Shown: positions 41,893 to 51,300 of the stretch, piece after piece
Layout: each line of letters opens with the position of its first letter
Numbering within the stretch: the first letter of the stretch is position 1
Assembly (NCBI GenBank): GCA_947629335.1
Contig: CANRDI010000011.1
Location: 1-62,567, forward strand
DNA: 62,567 nt
Reading direction: 5' to 3'
DNA from: an uncultured Clostridia bacterium
Lineage (GTDB): Bacteria > Bacillota > Clostridia > Oscillospirales > Ruminococcaceae
Made by a program: the position numbers and the translations under genes
The notes under the pieces: generated by a model
Told to the model about the DNA's origin: nothing
The model's input: only the letters and a program-made list of their open reading frames with translations
Databases searched by the model: none

Positions 41893-44193
41893 ATGCACAC
41901 TTTCAGAAAATACATAAGCAACCGCGGAAGCGCGCTGCTTATGGTCATAAGTACTATGACGGCGCTGATGATAACCTGTATGGCGATGTTCTTTACGGTT
42001 TTGGCTTCGCGCTCGACAACTTATGCTATATTAAATCAAAAACAGGCATATCAGAGTTCTCTTTCGATTTTTGATATGCTTATGAATGACGCACAGTCTG
42101 ACGTCAGCGCTTTTCGTGAAAAAATGCTCAGCATGGCTGTGGGCGATTATATCGAAACAAGCGGAACAAGCGAAGATCTCGGCGATTATACGGTTTCTAT
42201 AAAAAGGCTCTCAGACGAGGTTGTAGAGGGAACTGTAAACCAGGTATTCGATATAGTTGTTTCGTCAACAGTAAACGGAGTTACGGAAACAGTTCACTCG
42301 CAGACAAATTATAATCCCGGAAGCCCCGGAGAAAACCTTGTCGGCGATCCGAGTGTTTCGATTTCTCCGACTTTCGCGGCGACAGGATACGTTCCGAACG
42401 ACGTTTATCTTGACAAAGGACGTTTCTTCTCCGATGTTTATTTCGATAACGAAGTTACATACTTCGCGGTAAACGGCGGCGGTGAGATGCATCTTTACGG
42501 AGATGTAAACTGTGCGGGTTCAGCAATTTTTGCACCCGGATTCCAGTGGAACAGCAGATCGGGCAGACCCGTGACTGTTGCAATAAGAAACACCCTTACC
42601 GCAAGAAGCGGCGCAAATACTACATATTTAAAAGGCGATAAATATCTTGTCGGCGGCGACGCATATATCAGAGACCCTCTGCAAAACACATTTGTTTACA
42701 TAAACGGCGACCTTCACCTTGACGGCGACGTTGGCGGCGCGCTAAAGGATATTCCGTATTTTGTAAACGGAGACGTTTACACGGATATGACGCAGCTTAA
42801 CAATCTGTACTGCAACGGCACGCTCTATTCGTTTGACGGCGCTACAAACAGAGGAAAAACGCCCAGAACATGGGATGATGTTGCGGGTACTACCATAAAC
42901 GATCTTAAGGTTCTAAGTCATGATGAAATGATAATCGAGCTTGACAAGAGAACGCAGACGAACACCTATTATAAATGGAAGATCGACGACGATCCGGCTT
43001 CGGTTGACGACAAGGCTGTTCCCGATGTAAACCTTGACAGCTCTATCGGAAATCACCAGAAGCTCACCATAAACAGCAAGACAGAGCCTGTTTATATCGT
43101 ACACGAGGACGCATATAATTCTTCAAACGTTCCGAGCGAATACGGAATGAGCGACTCGGATCTTGACAATAAGTGGAAAAGCGGCTGTGTTATCACGGAC
43201 ATTGATGTGAACATTTGGGACGGAAACCCGTACTTCTTTATAATAATCGACACGGGCGACAATCCCGACAACGTTTACACAATTCGTGTGCAAGGAAATA
43301 CAAACGGTCCGAAAGGCAATAACAAGTACTTCACTTGGAACGGCGGCAGCAACGTAAGACCTATTATACTTACAAAAGGCAGAGGCAGCGTTGTAATTGA
43401 CGTTCCGCCGGGAGTTATCTATCAGGACGTAAATTACGGATTAATTTGCCACTATAACTGGTGGGTACTTGACGGAGAAAGCACAGATTTCGGCACGCCA
43501 AACGGTAATTTCAGCAACAACTCTACGCTTATTAGTCCGGAAACGCTGAAACCGCTTGTTCATACAACTTGCGGTCAATACTGCACGGACGGCTGCAACG
43601 ACCCCGGAAAAATTACCGTAACTGACAGCGAAGAGGTGTGCAGCAGAGATATGCACCCCGCGGGAGTTTCCAAAACCAAGAAAACAGTTAAGTGCAGTGT
43701 GCATGACGTAGAGGTCACATATTGCCCATACTGTGAAGAATTGTTGGTAAAGGATTCTTTCGGAATGTATAATTTCTGCAAAGACCACGTTGACAAAACG
43801 AAAGCAGCAGCGGCTTTAAGCTCTAAACCAAACGCGAATAAGGCTACTGACGGCACTGCAATAATTCCAAACTGCAACATTTACCTTATATCAAGCGATG
43901 AAAGCTCGGAGTTCCGCTTTGGTAGAGATCAGAACGAAGGCGTACTCGGATATAACGCAATGATAGGATATGTTTATGCTCCTTATCAGACGTTCTCCTC
44001 CGAAACAGATGTCAGCGGCGGCTATCTGAACTTTATGGGAGGCATGACGGTTTCGGACTATATCTTCCACTCGGACAGCTCGTTTATAATGTGCCTGCCC
44101 GACAAAAACCCCGCAGACCTTATGAGCGATGACTCACTTAAACATAGGTACACAGTCGCAAAAGACTGGAAGATAGAGCTTGTAACACACTAA
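41893..44193 (+). CDS. Large PilX-like minor pilin or tip protein with Cys-rich insert
   Basis: The 766-residue protein starts like PilX (RGSALLMVISTMTALMITCM at about 12-31), giving a single N-terminal membrane helix. The rest is beta-rich and contains short repeats such as YGDVNCAGSAIFA and FVYINGDLHLDGDVGG. A Cys/His-rich part lies at about 557-640: TTCGQYCTDGC, VCSRDMHPAG, KCSVHDVEVTYCPYCEE and YNFCKDH, suggesting zinc binding. It is encoded in the pilus operon between pilO and a pilin, with AGGAGG upstream. It may be a pilus-tip adhesin or a large minor pilin. The function is inferred. Confidence 0.65.
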   Translation: MHTFRKYISNRGSALLMVISTMTALMITCMAMFFTVLASRSTTYAILNQKQAYQSSLSIFDMLMNDAQSDVSAFREKMLSMAVGDYIETSGTSEDLGDYTVSIKRLSDEVVEGTVNQVFDIVVSSTVNGVTETVHSQTNYNPGSPGENLVGDPSVSISPTFAATGYVPNDVYLDKGRFFSDVYFDNEVTYFAVNGGGEMHLYGDVNCAGSAIFAPGFQWNSRSGRPVTVAIRNTLTARSGANTTYLKGDKYLVGGDAYIRDPLQNTFVYINGDLHLDGDVGGALKDIPYFVNGDVYTDMTQLNNLYCNGTLYSFDGATNRGKTPRTWDDVAGTTINDLKVLSHDEMIIELDKRTQTNTYYKWKIDDDPASVDDKAVPDVNLDSSIGNHQKLTINSKTEPVYIVHEDAYNSSNVPSEYGMSDSDLDNKWKSGCVITDIDVNIWDGNPYFFIIIDTGDNPDNVYTIRVQGNTNGPKGNNKYFTWNGGSNVRPIILTKGRGSVVIDVPPGVIYQDVNYGLICHYNWWVLDGESTDFGTPNGNFSNNSTLISPETLKPLVHTTCGQYCTDGCNDPGKITVTDSEEVCSRDMHPAGVSKTKKTVKCSVHDVEVTYCPYCEELLVKDSFGMYNFCKDHVDKTKAAAALSSKPNANKATDGTAIIPNCNIYLISSDESSEFRFGRDQNEGVLGYNAMIGYVYAPYQTFSSETDVSGGYLNFMGGMTVSDYIFHSDSSFIMCLPDKNPADLMSDDSLKHRYTVAKDWKIELVTH

Positions 44194-44211
44194 GCAAAGG
44201 AGGCGCTTTAT

Positions 44212-45399
44212 ATGTTTAAAAGATTGTTTTCTAAAAAAAGCGGCTTTACGCTTGTGGAGATAATCGTTGCGTTCGCGGTTTTTGCGATTATGTCAACGAC
44301 TATTATGCAGATGCTTGCGATGATCTCGCGCCAGCGCGCGTCAAACATCAAGTACGCGCAGGAGGTAGATAACCAGGAAAAATACCTCGTTACGCACGAT
44401 AAAGCGACGTTTGACCCGTCAAGAACGCCCGACGGGAAGATCGAGCTTGACTTCGGCGAGGGCGGAAAATTCTCCGCTGATTACCAGATGAACGGCACAA
44501 ACGACGACGGCTCGGTTGACGGGCTGAGATACTTTGTTTCAAAAGAAGCGGAGAGGACCGACGTCGGCGGAAGTACAACTCCTCCTCCCGCTGATGAAGG
44601 CGACGGCGACGACGACGCAGGCGCGCAGACCGACCGTGTAAGGGCGAGAATAACCGGCACAAGCGGGTTTGACTTTATCAGTATTGATAGGATTGAAAAA
44701 AGTGTCGGAAAACAGGTGTCATCATCAAAGCAATCATACTGGGAATGTGAAAAATGTCACACCCACTATAACAGTCAATATGAGGGATATAATGTCTGTC
44801 CCGCACAACCCGCCGGTCATGGCAACTGGGCTAATGATAATATCTGTAACACTTTCCTGAAATATAAAGAGGAAACCATTACAACGGAAAGTGAAGAAAC
44901 ATATTATATTTACTATTTTGAGGTAAGCGCGCAGACGGGAAGCAGCGTAAGCTCGAAAGAATATCCCTACGCGAATTACAGAATTTACTTCTATGACGCG
45001 AGCGGAAACCCCTGCGAGATAGTTTACGCGAATTATCTGAACGTAACGACGCTTTCGGGCGCTGAAAGCTTAAGCAGCGACGCTAAATCAAGTATCGACC
45101 TCTACAGTTCCACCCTTAAAAACAGCCCCCACCAGGATAACCCTTATACCGCAGCTATCGTTTCAAACAACGGCATAAGAATAGGCTCGCCTTTCAGCTC
45201 TGACGGCGTGAAGTTTGAATCGGGCAAGAAAACCAGATTTGAAGTGGCGTTTTTGACCGACCCGCAGCTTGATGTTACGTCATTCGGCGAAAACGGCGAC
45301 GTAATGGGCGACGGTTCTTGCGTTTACCATTCGGGCGATACCCTTTCAAACGGCGTAAATATCGGCTCGAACATCTACGGTGCTTATCCGAAATCATAA
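44212..45399 (+). CDS. Type IV pilin-like protein with a Cys-rich segment
   Basis: The prepilin start MFKRLFSKKSGFTLVEIIVA gives a class-III-like cleavage after Gly11 and a methylated Phe. The helix continues to about residue 40. The 395-residue product is longer than usual. Residues about 175-212 hold CEKCHTHYNSQYEGYNVCP and a later NICNTF, a CxxC-type zinc-ribbon-like cluster. AAAGGAGG precedes the start. A minor pilin or tip subunit is likely. It lies between the PilX-like gene and another pilin. Confidence 0.78.
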   Translation: MFKRLFSKKSGFTLVEIIVAFAVFAIMSTTIMQMLAMISRQRASNIKYAQEVDNQEKYLVTHDKATFDPSRTPDGKIELDFGEGGKFSADYQMNGTNDDGSVDGLRYFVSKEAERTDVGGSTTPPPADEGDGDDDAGAQTDRVRARITGTSGFDFISIDRIEKSVGKQVSSSKQSYWECEKCHTHYNSQYEGYNVCPAQPAGHGNWANDNICNTFLKYKEETITTESEETYYIYYFEVSAQTGSSVSSKEYPYANYRIYFYDASGNPCEIVYANYLNVTTLSGAESLSSDAKSSIDLYSSTLKNSPHQDNPYTAAIVSNNGIRIGSPFSSDGVKFESGKKTRFEVAFLTDPQLDVTSFGENGDVMGDGSCVYHSGDTLSNGVNIGSNIYGAYPKS

Positions 45400-45418
45400 G
45401 ACGCGGAGGTGAGACCCT

Positions 45419-46159
45419 GTGAAATTTATCAAAAGGCTTGCGTCAAAGCGCAACAAAGCGGGCTTTACCTTGGTCGAGGTTGTAGTTTCAATGGCGCTTT
45501 TGGGCATTTTGTGCGTGTCAATGACGGCGTTTGTCGGACCTATTCTGAGAACGTCGGGCGACACGGAAAAAGATGTCCGCGCGACTATAATTGCCGAAAC
45601 GATCGACGCATATATTAACCGAAGCCTGCAAAACGCGAAAGATGTTTCGATCTACACAGATGTCGATTCGACAGAGCTTGTACAGGTGAGCGATGACCTT
45701 GAATGGTTTAAACCGAAATTCGGGACATCCGCTCTCGACCCGAACAAATACGAGGTAAGGTGTATAGCGCTCAAATGGCTTGAGGACGAAAAGACAAACG
45801 AGATGAAATATATGCTGACGCTCGGAAAAGTCACAAAGGGCGTGTCGGATAAATACACCATTACCCAAGAAAACAGGATCTTTGAGGACTGTTTTTACGA
45901 AGGAATGTTCCCCGATCTGCATATCGAACAGGTAACCTCGGACGACGGAACAAATGTTTCCGCGCTTAAACTGACGGTGGATATTTACACTGACCCGCAA
46001 ATGAACAACCTTTCGCTTTCCGGAGAAGGCTATACGAACCTCATAAATATAAGCAAACTTGCCGCTTCGACGGACATTAAGATAAAGACTGTCGGGATAC
46101 CCTCGGACGGTTCAAGAACAAGCACCTATATCTTCTACATCATAAGAAAAACTTTCTGA
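45419..46159 (+). CDS. Type IV minor pilin, PilV-like
   Basis: The start is GTG at 45419 with GGAGGTGA upstream. The prepilin peptide ends NKAGFTLVEVVVSMALLGIL, so cleavage after Gly is expected. The 246-residue product then has a beta-rich head with no Cys cluster. It is the last gene of this operon and is followed by a terminator. The PilV/PilW naming is by position only. Confidence 0.82.
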   Translation: MKFIKRLASKRNKAGFTLVEVVVSMALLGILCVSMTAFVGPILRTSGDTEKDVRATIIAETIDAYINRSLQNAKDVSIYTDVDSTELVQVSDDLEWFKPKFGTSALDPNKYEVRCIALKWLEDEKTNEMKYMLTLGKVTKGVSDKYTITQENRIFEDCFYEGMFPDLHIEQVTSDDGTNVSALKLTVDIYTDPQMNNLSLSGEGYTNLINISKLAASTDIKIKTVGIPSDGSRTSTYIFYIIRKTF

Positions 46160-46175
46160 GAAAAATGACAGACAA

Positions 46176-46206
46176 ATTCGGGGCGAATGCTCGCCCCGAA
46201 TGTTTG
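46176..46206. terminator. Bidirectional terminator between pilin and pilD
   Basis: ATTCGGGGCGA (46176-46186) pairs with TCGCCCCGAAT (46191-46201), followed by GTTT. It separates the convergent pilin and pilD genes. Confidence 0.8.
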
Positions 46207-46221
46207 TCGAATTTCCGCGGT

Positions 46222-47277
46222 TCAAAAGAGGTTTGTGTACCAATCTACAATCTGAGCGCCTACAAACCATGAAACCGCAATCCCTACCGCAAGAAAAGGT
46301 CCGAAAACCATTCGGCGCGAATACTTGACTTTTTTTACATCAGCGCCGCTTATGAATATCTTAAATCCGCCCTCGCGCTCGTCGGTGATGTTCTGACGGA
46401 GCATACGGCTGAGTTCGGATTTGTCGGGAAGCCCGACCCAGACCTTTTCATCAAGAAACTCCCACTCAATATCGGGTGCGCCGTCACTTATGCTCCCCAC
46501 AATTACGTCGGAGCGCTCGTCAGCGACATATCCGACCCCTCGGTCGAGCTGGTTTTTATACCATTGCTCTGCAATATCCCGAATTTGTTCAGTGAGCTGT
46601 TTTTCCGCCTTACTGTCGCGCAGTTTCTTTATAGAGCCGTAAATTGCTCCGAAAAGAATGCCAATCAGAAGTCCCGCGAAAACCCTGTATCCGAGCAAGA
46701 GCGAAGCCCCGATCATAAGCTGCATATCGCCGCCGCCCATTCCTCCTATAAGTACAAGAACGGCGAACAGCACAAGTATAACTCCCATGGCAATAAGACG
46801 CTCGTACCAGACTATCTCCGACGGAAAGACAAATATCGCGGCAATTCCGAGGACAGCCATGACCGCGCTGCACCAATAGGGAATTTCAAACCTGTCAATG
46901 TCTATCATCGAAAGCACGATAAGCACAGGAAACATAACAGCCGAAAAAGCTATTTTCCACCAGTCGGCCGGCTGAAATACAGCAAAAACAAGATACGACA
47001 GACAGTAAATGACTGCTGTTATCAGTTCTACGACCATATATCTGGGCGAAAACTTCTCTCCGCAATAGCGGCAGCGTCCGCGCAGGAAAATATAGCTGAA
47101 TATCGGAAACATATCGTACCACGCGAGGCGATGTCCGCAGGAAAAACAGTGCGAAGGCTCGGTGACGATCGACATTTTTTCGGGAGTACGCAAAATGACG
47201 ACATTCAGAAAACTTCCGATAACAGAGCCGAGAATAAATGCAAAAACCGCATATGTAACGGTAAAAGCTATAGGCAT
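46222..47277 (-). CDS. pilD: Prepilin peptidase PilD with a long loop
   Basis: The 351-residue membrane protein has the zinc-binding pair HCFSCGHRLAWYD and RCRYCGEKFSPRY near residues 43-80. The catalytic Asp pair is in SMIDIDRFEIP near 142 and GGMGGGDMQL near 187. It cuts prepilin leaders and N-methylates the new N terminus. Between the helices at about 210 and 330 is an extra segment of about 110 residues, including AEKQLTEQIRDIAEQW, not present in the 250-290-residue family norm. It is transcribed away from pilB, between the two pilus clusters. Confidence 0.92.
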   Translation of the reverse strand: MPIAFTVTYAVFAFILGSVIGSFLNVVILRTPEKMSIVTEPSHCFSCGHRLAWYDMFPIFSYIFLRGRCRYCGEKFSPRYMVVELITAVIYCLSYLVFAVFQPADWWKIAFSAVMFPVLIVLSMIDIDRFEIPYWCSAVMAVLGIAAIFVFPSEIVWYERLIAMGVILVLFAVLVLIGGMGGGDMQLMIGASLLLGYRVFAGLLIGILFGAIYGSIKKLRDSKAEKQLTEQIRDIAEQWYKNQLDRGVGYVADERSDVIVGSISDGAPDIEWEFLDEKVWVGLPDKSELSRMLRQNITDEREGGFKIFISGADVKKVKYSRRMVFGPFLAVGIAVSWFVGAQIVDWYTNLF

Positions 47278-47473
47278 AAAAATCTTGCCTCCTTATAAAA
47301 TAAACTATTGATTATATTGTAACATAAAACCGCAGTATTTTCAAGATGATTTTTTAAATACGAAAATAAACGCAGAAATGTCCGCGGCAGAGCTTTTTAA
47401 AATCACTTTAAAAGCCTGTCGAGAGGTTTTTGCGGTTTGGATATAAAATCAATTATGAAAGGGGAAATATCAA

Positions 47474-49186
47474 ATGCCACCGATTGGAAGAAACGTCCGA
47501 ATAGGAGATCTTCTCGTGGAAAAAAAGCTACTGACTCCACAGCAGGTCGAGGCGGCTCTTAAATTCCAAAAGGAAAAAGGAAACGGAAAAAGGCTCGGAA
47601 ATATCATAGTTGAGCTGGGCTATGTAAAGGATGTAGACCTTGCAAAAGCCCTCGCGGAAAACCTGAGAGTTCAGTATGTAGACCTTTCGGCTATTCAGAT
47701 AAATAAAGACGCGGTAAATAAGATATCCGAAGATATGGCGAAAGAGAAAATTGTTTTCGCATATCAGTATCAGAACAACCGCCTTTATGTTGCGACAGAC
47801 GACCCCGTAAACTTTGTCGTTTTCGACGACTTAAAAGTTCAGACAGGTATGGACGTTGTTCCGCGTATCTCTACGCGCGCGCAGATTGAGGCTGCGATAA
47901 CCAAATATTATTCGTCTCAGGCTTTGGACAGCACCATGAACGAGCTTGAAAGCGAGAATATGTCCGACGAGGACGTTGCGGAAAACCTTGCAAGAGCGGA
48001 GTCCGAGGGAAGAATTGATAATGCGCCTATCGTAAAACTTGTAAACATGATGATAGAAAGCGCATTCAGAACAAACACTTCGGATATCCATATAGAGGCG
48101 TTTAAGGACAGAACGAGAGTTCGTTTCAGAATTGACGGCGAGCTTGTAGAACAGCAGATGAGGATACCGCCCGCGCTTCACAACTCGGTCATAACGCGTA
48201 TTAAAATCCTCGGCGGAATGAATATCGCAGAGCGCAGAATACCGCTTGATGGACGATATGGAACGCGCATTGACGGAGTAAACCTCGACGTCCGTATCTC
48301 GACGATACCGTGCGTTTACGGAGAAAAATGCGTTATACGTCTGCTTTCAACTGCCGACGAGAAAACGCGAAAGATAACCGACCTCGGTATGACGGACTAT
48401 AACTACCAGATGTTCAAGCAGATAATAAGATGTCCGAACGGAGTTATGCTCGTAACAGGTCCTACGGGTTCAGGTAAGTCCACGACGCTTTACGCGACCC
48501 TTGGCGAGCTTTCACAGCCAAACGTAAACATCGTAACGGTTGAGGACCCTGTCGAAAAGAAAATCGACGGCGTAAACCAGTGCCAGATAAACGACAAGGC
48601 AGGCATGACCTTCGCGGCGGCGCTCCGCTCAATTTTGCGTCAGGACCCCGACATCATAATGGTCGGAGAAATCCGTGACGGCGAGACAGCCGACATTGCG
48701 ATAAGAGCGGCAATTACGGGACACTTTGTGCTTTCGACGCTGCATACAAACGACGCGGCTTCGACAATAATCCGTCTGGTGGATATGGGCGTTGCGCCGT
48801 ATATGGTTGCAAGCTCGCTTGTCGGAATTGTTGCACAGCGCCTTGTAAAGCTGCTTTGCAATGAATGCAAAGAGAAATTTACGCTGACCGATCCCGAAGA
48901 GCTTAAACTTATGGACAAGAAAGAGCCCGTCCAGATTTGCAGACCGCACCCCGGCGGCTGTAAGGCATGCCACAACACAGGTTATTCGGGACGTACCGCA
49001 ATTCACGAGATAATCGTGACAACCCCCGACGTAAAAGCGCTTATTTCTTCGGGCGGAACAGCGGAGGAAATCGGAAAGCTTGCGACGAAAAACGGAACGC
49101 TTCTATTGCGCGACAACGTTACGAAAATGGTTCTGGCGGGAAGAACGTCAATGGACGAGCTCGTAAAGGCGACCTACACCGTATAA
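47474..49186 (+). CDS. pilB: Type IV pilus extension ATPase PilB with N-terminal MshEN domain
   Basis: The 570-residue hexameric ATPase has an N-terminal MshEN domain (about 1-140: RIGDLLVEKKLLTPQQVEAA, RLGNIIVELGYVKDVDLA), a known c-di-GMP-binding fold. The ATPase core (about 185-560) has Walker A GPTGSGKSTTLYA near 329, Asp box IVTVEDPVEKK, Walker B PDIIMVGEIRDGETAD and the His box GHFVLSTLHTND. Cys pairs CNECKEKF and CKACHNTGY near 465-500 bind zinc. PilB powers pilin polymerisation at the inner membrane. AAAGGGGAAA precedes the start. It forms an operon with pilT. Confidence 0.95.
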   Translation: MPPIGRNVRIGDLLVEKKLLTPQQVEAALKFQKEKGNGKRLGNIIVELGYVKDVDLAKALAENLRVQYVDLSAIQINKDAVNKISEDMAKEKIVFAYQYQNNRLYVATDDPVNFVVFDDLKVQTGMDVVPRISTRAQIEAAITKYYSSQALDSTMNELESENMSDEDVAENLARAESEGRIDNAPIVKLVNMMIESAFRTNTSDIHIEAFKDRTRVRFRIDGELVEQQMRIPPALHNSVITRIKILGGMNIAERRIPLDGRYGTRIDGVNLDVRISTIPCVYGEKCVIRLLSTADEKTRKITDLGMTDYNYQMFKQIIRCPNGVMLVTGPTGSGKSTTLYATLGELSQPNVNIVTVEDPVEKKIDGVNQCQINDKAGMTFAAALRSILRQDPDIIMVGEIRDGETADIAIRAAITGHFVLSTLHTNDAASTIIRLVDMGVAPYMVASSLVGIVAQRLVKLLCNECKEKFTLTDPEELKLMDKKEPVQICRPHPGGCKACHNTGYSGRTAIHEIIVTTPDVKALISSGGTAEEIGKLATKNGTLLLRDNVTKMVLAGRTSMDELVKATYTV

Positions 49187-49205
49187 TTTTAAGGAGGAAA
49201 AAGCA

Positions 49206-50285
49206 TTGGAAACAAATATGCTTGACATCAACAGAATACTTGACGAGGCGAGAGATCTCGGCTGCTCAGACTTGCATTTCACAAAAGGGCTGCCTCCGAT
49301 AGTCCGTCTTCACGGCTCTATAAGAAAACTTTCGGGATATGAAGAATGTACCGAAGATATGATAGTAAGCGTCATAAACCAGATAACAAAGCCGAAGCAG
49401 AAGGCTTCTATCTCAAAGGGACTTGATACGGACTTTTCATACGTTTCGTCCTCAAAGTTCAGACACAGAGTAAACGTGTACAGACAGCGCGGCTATCACG
49501 CAATTGCAATAAGACTTTTGAGGGACGACATTCCGACGCTTGAGGACTTAAATTTGCCCTCGACGCTCGGAGAGTTCGCGCTTGCGCCGAGAGGACTTGT
49601 GCTTGTGACAGGACCTACGGGTTCGGGTAAATCTACGACCCTCGCGGCAATGATTGACCACATAAATATCAACAAAAACTGCCATATAATCACGGTCGAG
49701 GACCCTATAGAATATGTACACGAACATAAACAGTGTATGGTAAACCAGAGAGAGATCGGACAGGACGTGGACAGCTTTGCAGGCTCGCTCCGTGCGGCGC
49801 TCCGTGAAGACCCCGACGTTATACTTGTCGGAGAAATGCGCGACTTTGAAACGATAAACGCCGCCGTAACTGCCGCAGAAACAGGACACCTTGTCCTTTC
49901 GACCCTGCATACAACGGGCGCGGCAGAAACGATCGACCGTATAATCGACGTTTACCCGCCGCACTCTCAGGGTCAGATACGCTCTCAGCTTGCAAACTCG
50001 ATAGTCGGGATAGTTTCGCAGACGCTTGTTCCGACAGCGGACGGAAAAGGGCGTTGTGCGGCGCTTGAAATTCTTGCGGCAACAGACGCGGTGAGAGCAA
50101 TGATACGCGAAGGAAAGATATTCCAGATACCGACCGCTATCGCAACAGGCAAAAAACAGGGAATGTTCAGCCTTGACCAAGACCTTGCGCGCCTTGTAAG
50201 AACGGGCAAGATAGACGACGCAGTAGCAAGAAGCCGCTGTCAGGATATTTCCGAGTACAAACGCTATTTGGATATGGGTGTGTGA
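49206..50285 (+). CDS. pilT: Type IV pilus retraction ATPase PilT
   Basis: The start is TTG at 49206 with AAGGAGG 8 nt upstream; ATG at 49218 is an alternative. The 359-residue ATPase has Walker A GPTGSGKSTTLAAM near 136, IITVEDPIEYVHEHKQCMVN, Walker B DPDVILVGEMRDFETI and LVLSTLHTTGA. PilT depolymerises the pilus and drives twitching. It is co-transcribed with pilB, 19 nt apart. Length is typical. Confidence 0.95.
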   Translation: METNMLDINRILDEARDLGCSDLHFTKGLPPIVRLHGSIRKLSGYEECTEDMIVSVINQITKPKQKASISKGLDTDFSYVSSSKFRHRVNVYRQRGYHAIAIRLLRDDIPTLEDLNLPSTLGEFALAPRGLVLVTGPTGSGKSTTLAAMIDHININKNCHIITVEDPIEYVHEHKQCMVNQREIGQDVDSFAGSLRAALREDPDVILVGEMRDFETINAAVTAAETGHLVLSTLHTTGAAETIDRIIDVYPPHSQGQIRSQLANSIVGIVSQTLVPTADGKGRCAALEILAATDAVRAMIREGKIFQIPTAIATGKKQGMFSLDQDLARLVRTGKIDDAVARSRCQDISEYKRYLDMGV

Positions 50286-50399
50286 CGGATTTTTTAACAT
50301 TATTAACAGGCGGTTTGGCAAAATGCACAAAAGTATTCAACCAAATTAACGCAAGATTTACGAAAATCGCCAAGAGAACGATTTTTTCAAAAAAAACAC

Positions 50400-50427
50400 T
50401 TGCATTTTTTTACCGTTCTGGTATAAT
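50400..50427 (+). promoter_or_regulatory. Promoter of the major pilin
   Basis: TTGCAT (50400-50405) and TATAAT (50422-50427) have a 16-bp spacer, and TGG just before the -10 gives an extended element. A 100-nt leader follows. The pilin is thus transcribed separately from pilB-pilT. Confidence 0.7.
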
Positions 50428-50536
50428 GTAAATACAGAGGCAAACAAAGTTGATTTGTAAATGCTGATGTAATCGTTTACGGATATAGCCCCGCCGGGGT
50501 TATACATAAAAAATTCTTTTATAGGAGGTCTTTACT

Positions 50537-51220
50537 ATGATAAAGAAACTTCAGGCTTTCAAAGCCAAAAAGGGCTTTACTCTCGTAGAGCTCGTTGTAG
50601 TAATTGCTATCATCGGCGTACTTGCTGCAATTCTCGTTCCGATCATGGTTGGCGTTGTTCAGGATGCGAATATCACATCTGCGAACAGAGCGGCAAGCTC
50701 GGTTGCTAACTTCACTGAGCAGTTCCGCACCAATGCTGACGGCAAAGGCAACACCCTTAGAAACGTTGACAAGGATCATGTATTTGTTGCTAAAGCATCA
50801 GTTAGTGGCGGTACATGGACTATGACAGCTCCCGAAGCGGCTGTAAGCGATGGAGCAGTTCCCAAGTTTGGCGGCGGAGATAAGTACTTCTTCAGTGAGG
50901 ATGAGGCTACAGCGGCACACAAAACTGCTACAGCTGACAATTGTCTTGAACTTAACCTTCAGGACGCTCTCGCTGACATCAGAGACGGCGTTGTTTATAT
51001 CTTCTTCAACGAAGGCTGCTGCGTAGGCGCTGCTGTTCAGATGGGCGCAGGCATCACACTTGACGGAGACGGCGATGACATTAAGGGCTTAGCTACTGAT
51101 CTTGGTAACGCTATGAAGAAGACAGGCGGTACTCGTTCAATTGGCTGGGCTTCCAAGAAGGCTGGCGTTGCTACGAGCGGTGCTATCATCGGAACCGATC
51201 CTGCAATCGAAATGTCCTAA
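50537..51220 (+). CDS. pilA: Type IV major pilin PilA
   Basis: The prepilin start MIKKLQAFKAKKGFTLVELV fits cleavage after Gly13, and the helix VVVIAIIGVLAAILVPIMVG follows. The 227-residue product is a typical pilin with a head having one C-terminal CCVGA pair. GGAGG precedes the start. Strong promoter and first position in the pilin gene set suggest it is the main subunit. A hairpin at 51249-51271 may lower expression of the genes after it. Confidence 0.88.
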   Translation: MIKKLQAFKAKKGFTLVELVVVIAIIGVLAAILVPIMVGVVQDANITSANRAASSVANFTEQFRTNADGKGNTLRNVDKDHVFVAKASVSGGTWTMTAPEAAVSDGAVPKFGGGDKYFFSEDEATAAHKTATADNCLELNLQDALADIRDGVVYIFFNEGCCVGAAVQMGAGITLDGDGDDIKGLATDLGNAMKKTGGTRSIGWASKKAGVATSGAIIGTDPAIEMS

Positions 51221-51248
51221 TCTTAACGCAAAAACTAAACGCAAAATT

Positions 51249-51271
51249 CCTCGGCGGTTTCCCCGCCGAGG
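51249..51271 (+). other. Intercistronic hairpin after pilA
   Basis: CCTCGGCGG (51249-51257) pairs with CCGCCGAGG (51263-51271), without a strong T run. It may act as a partial terminator or RNA-stability element that keeps pilA mRNA above its neighbours. Confidence 0.6.
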
Positions 51272-51300
51272 GATATTGTGTATTTCTGACGGGTTGGTTT

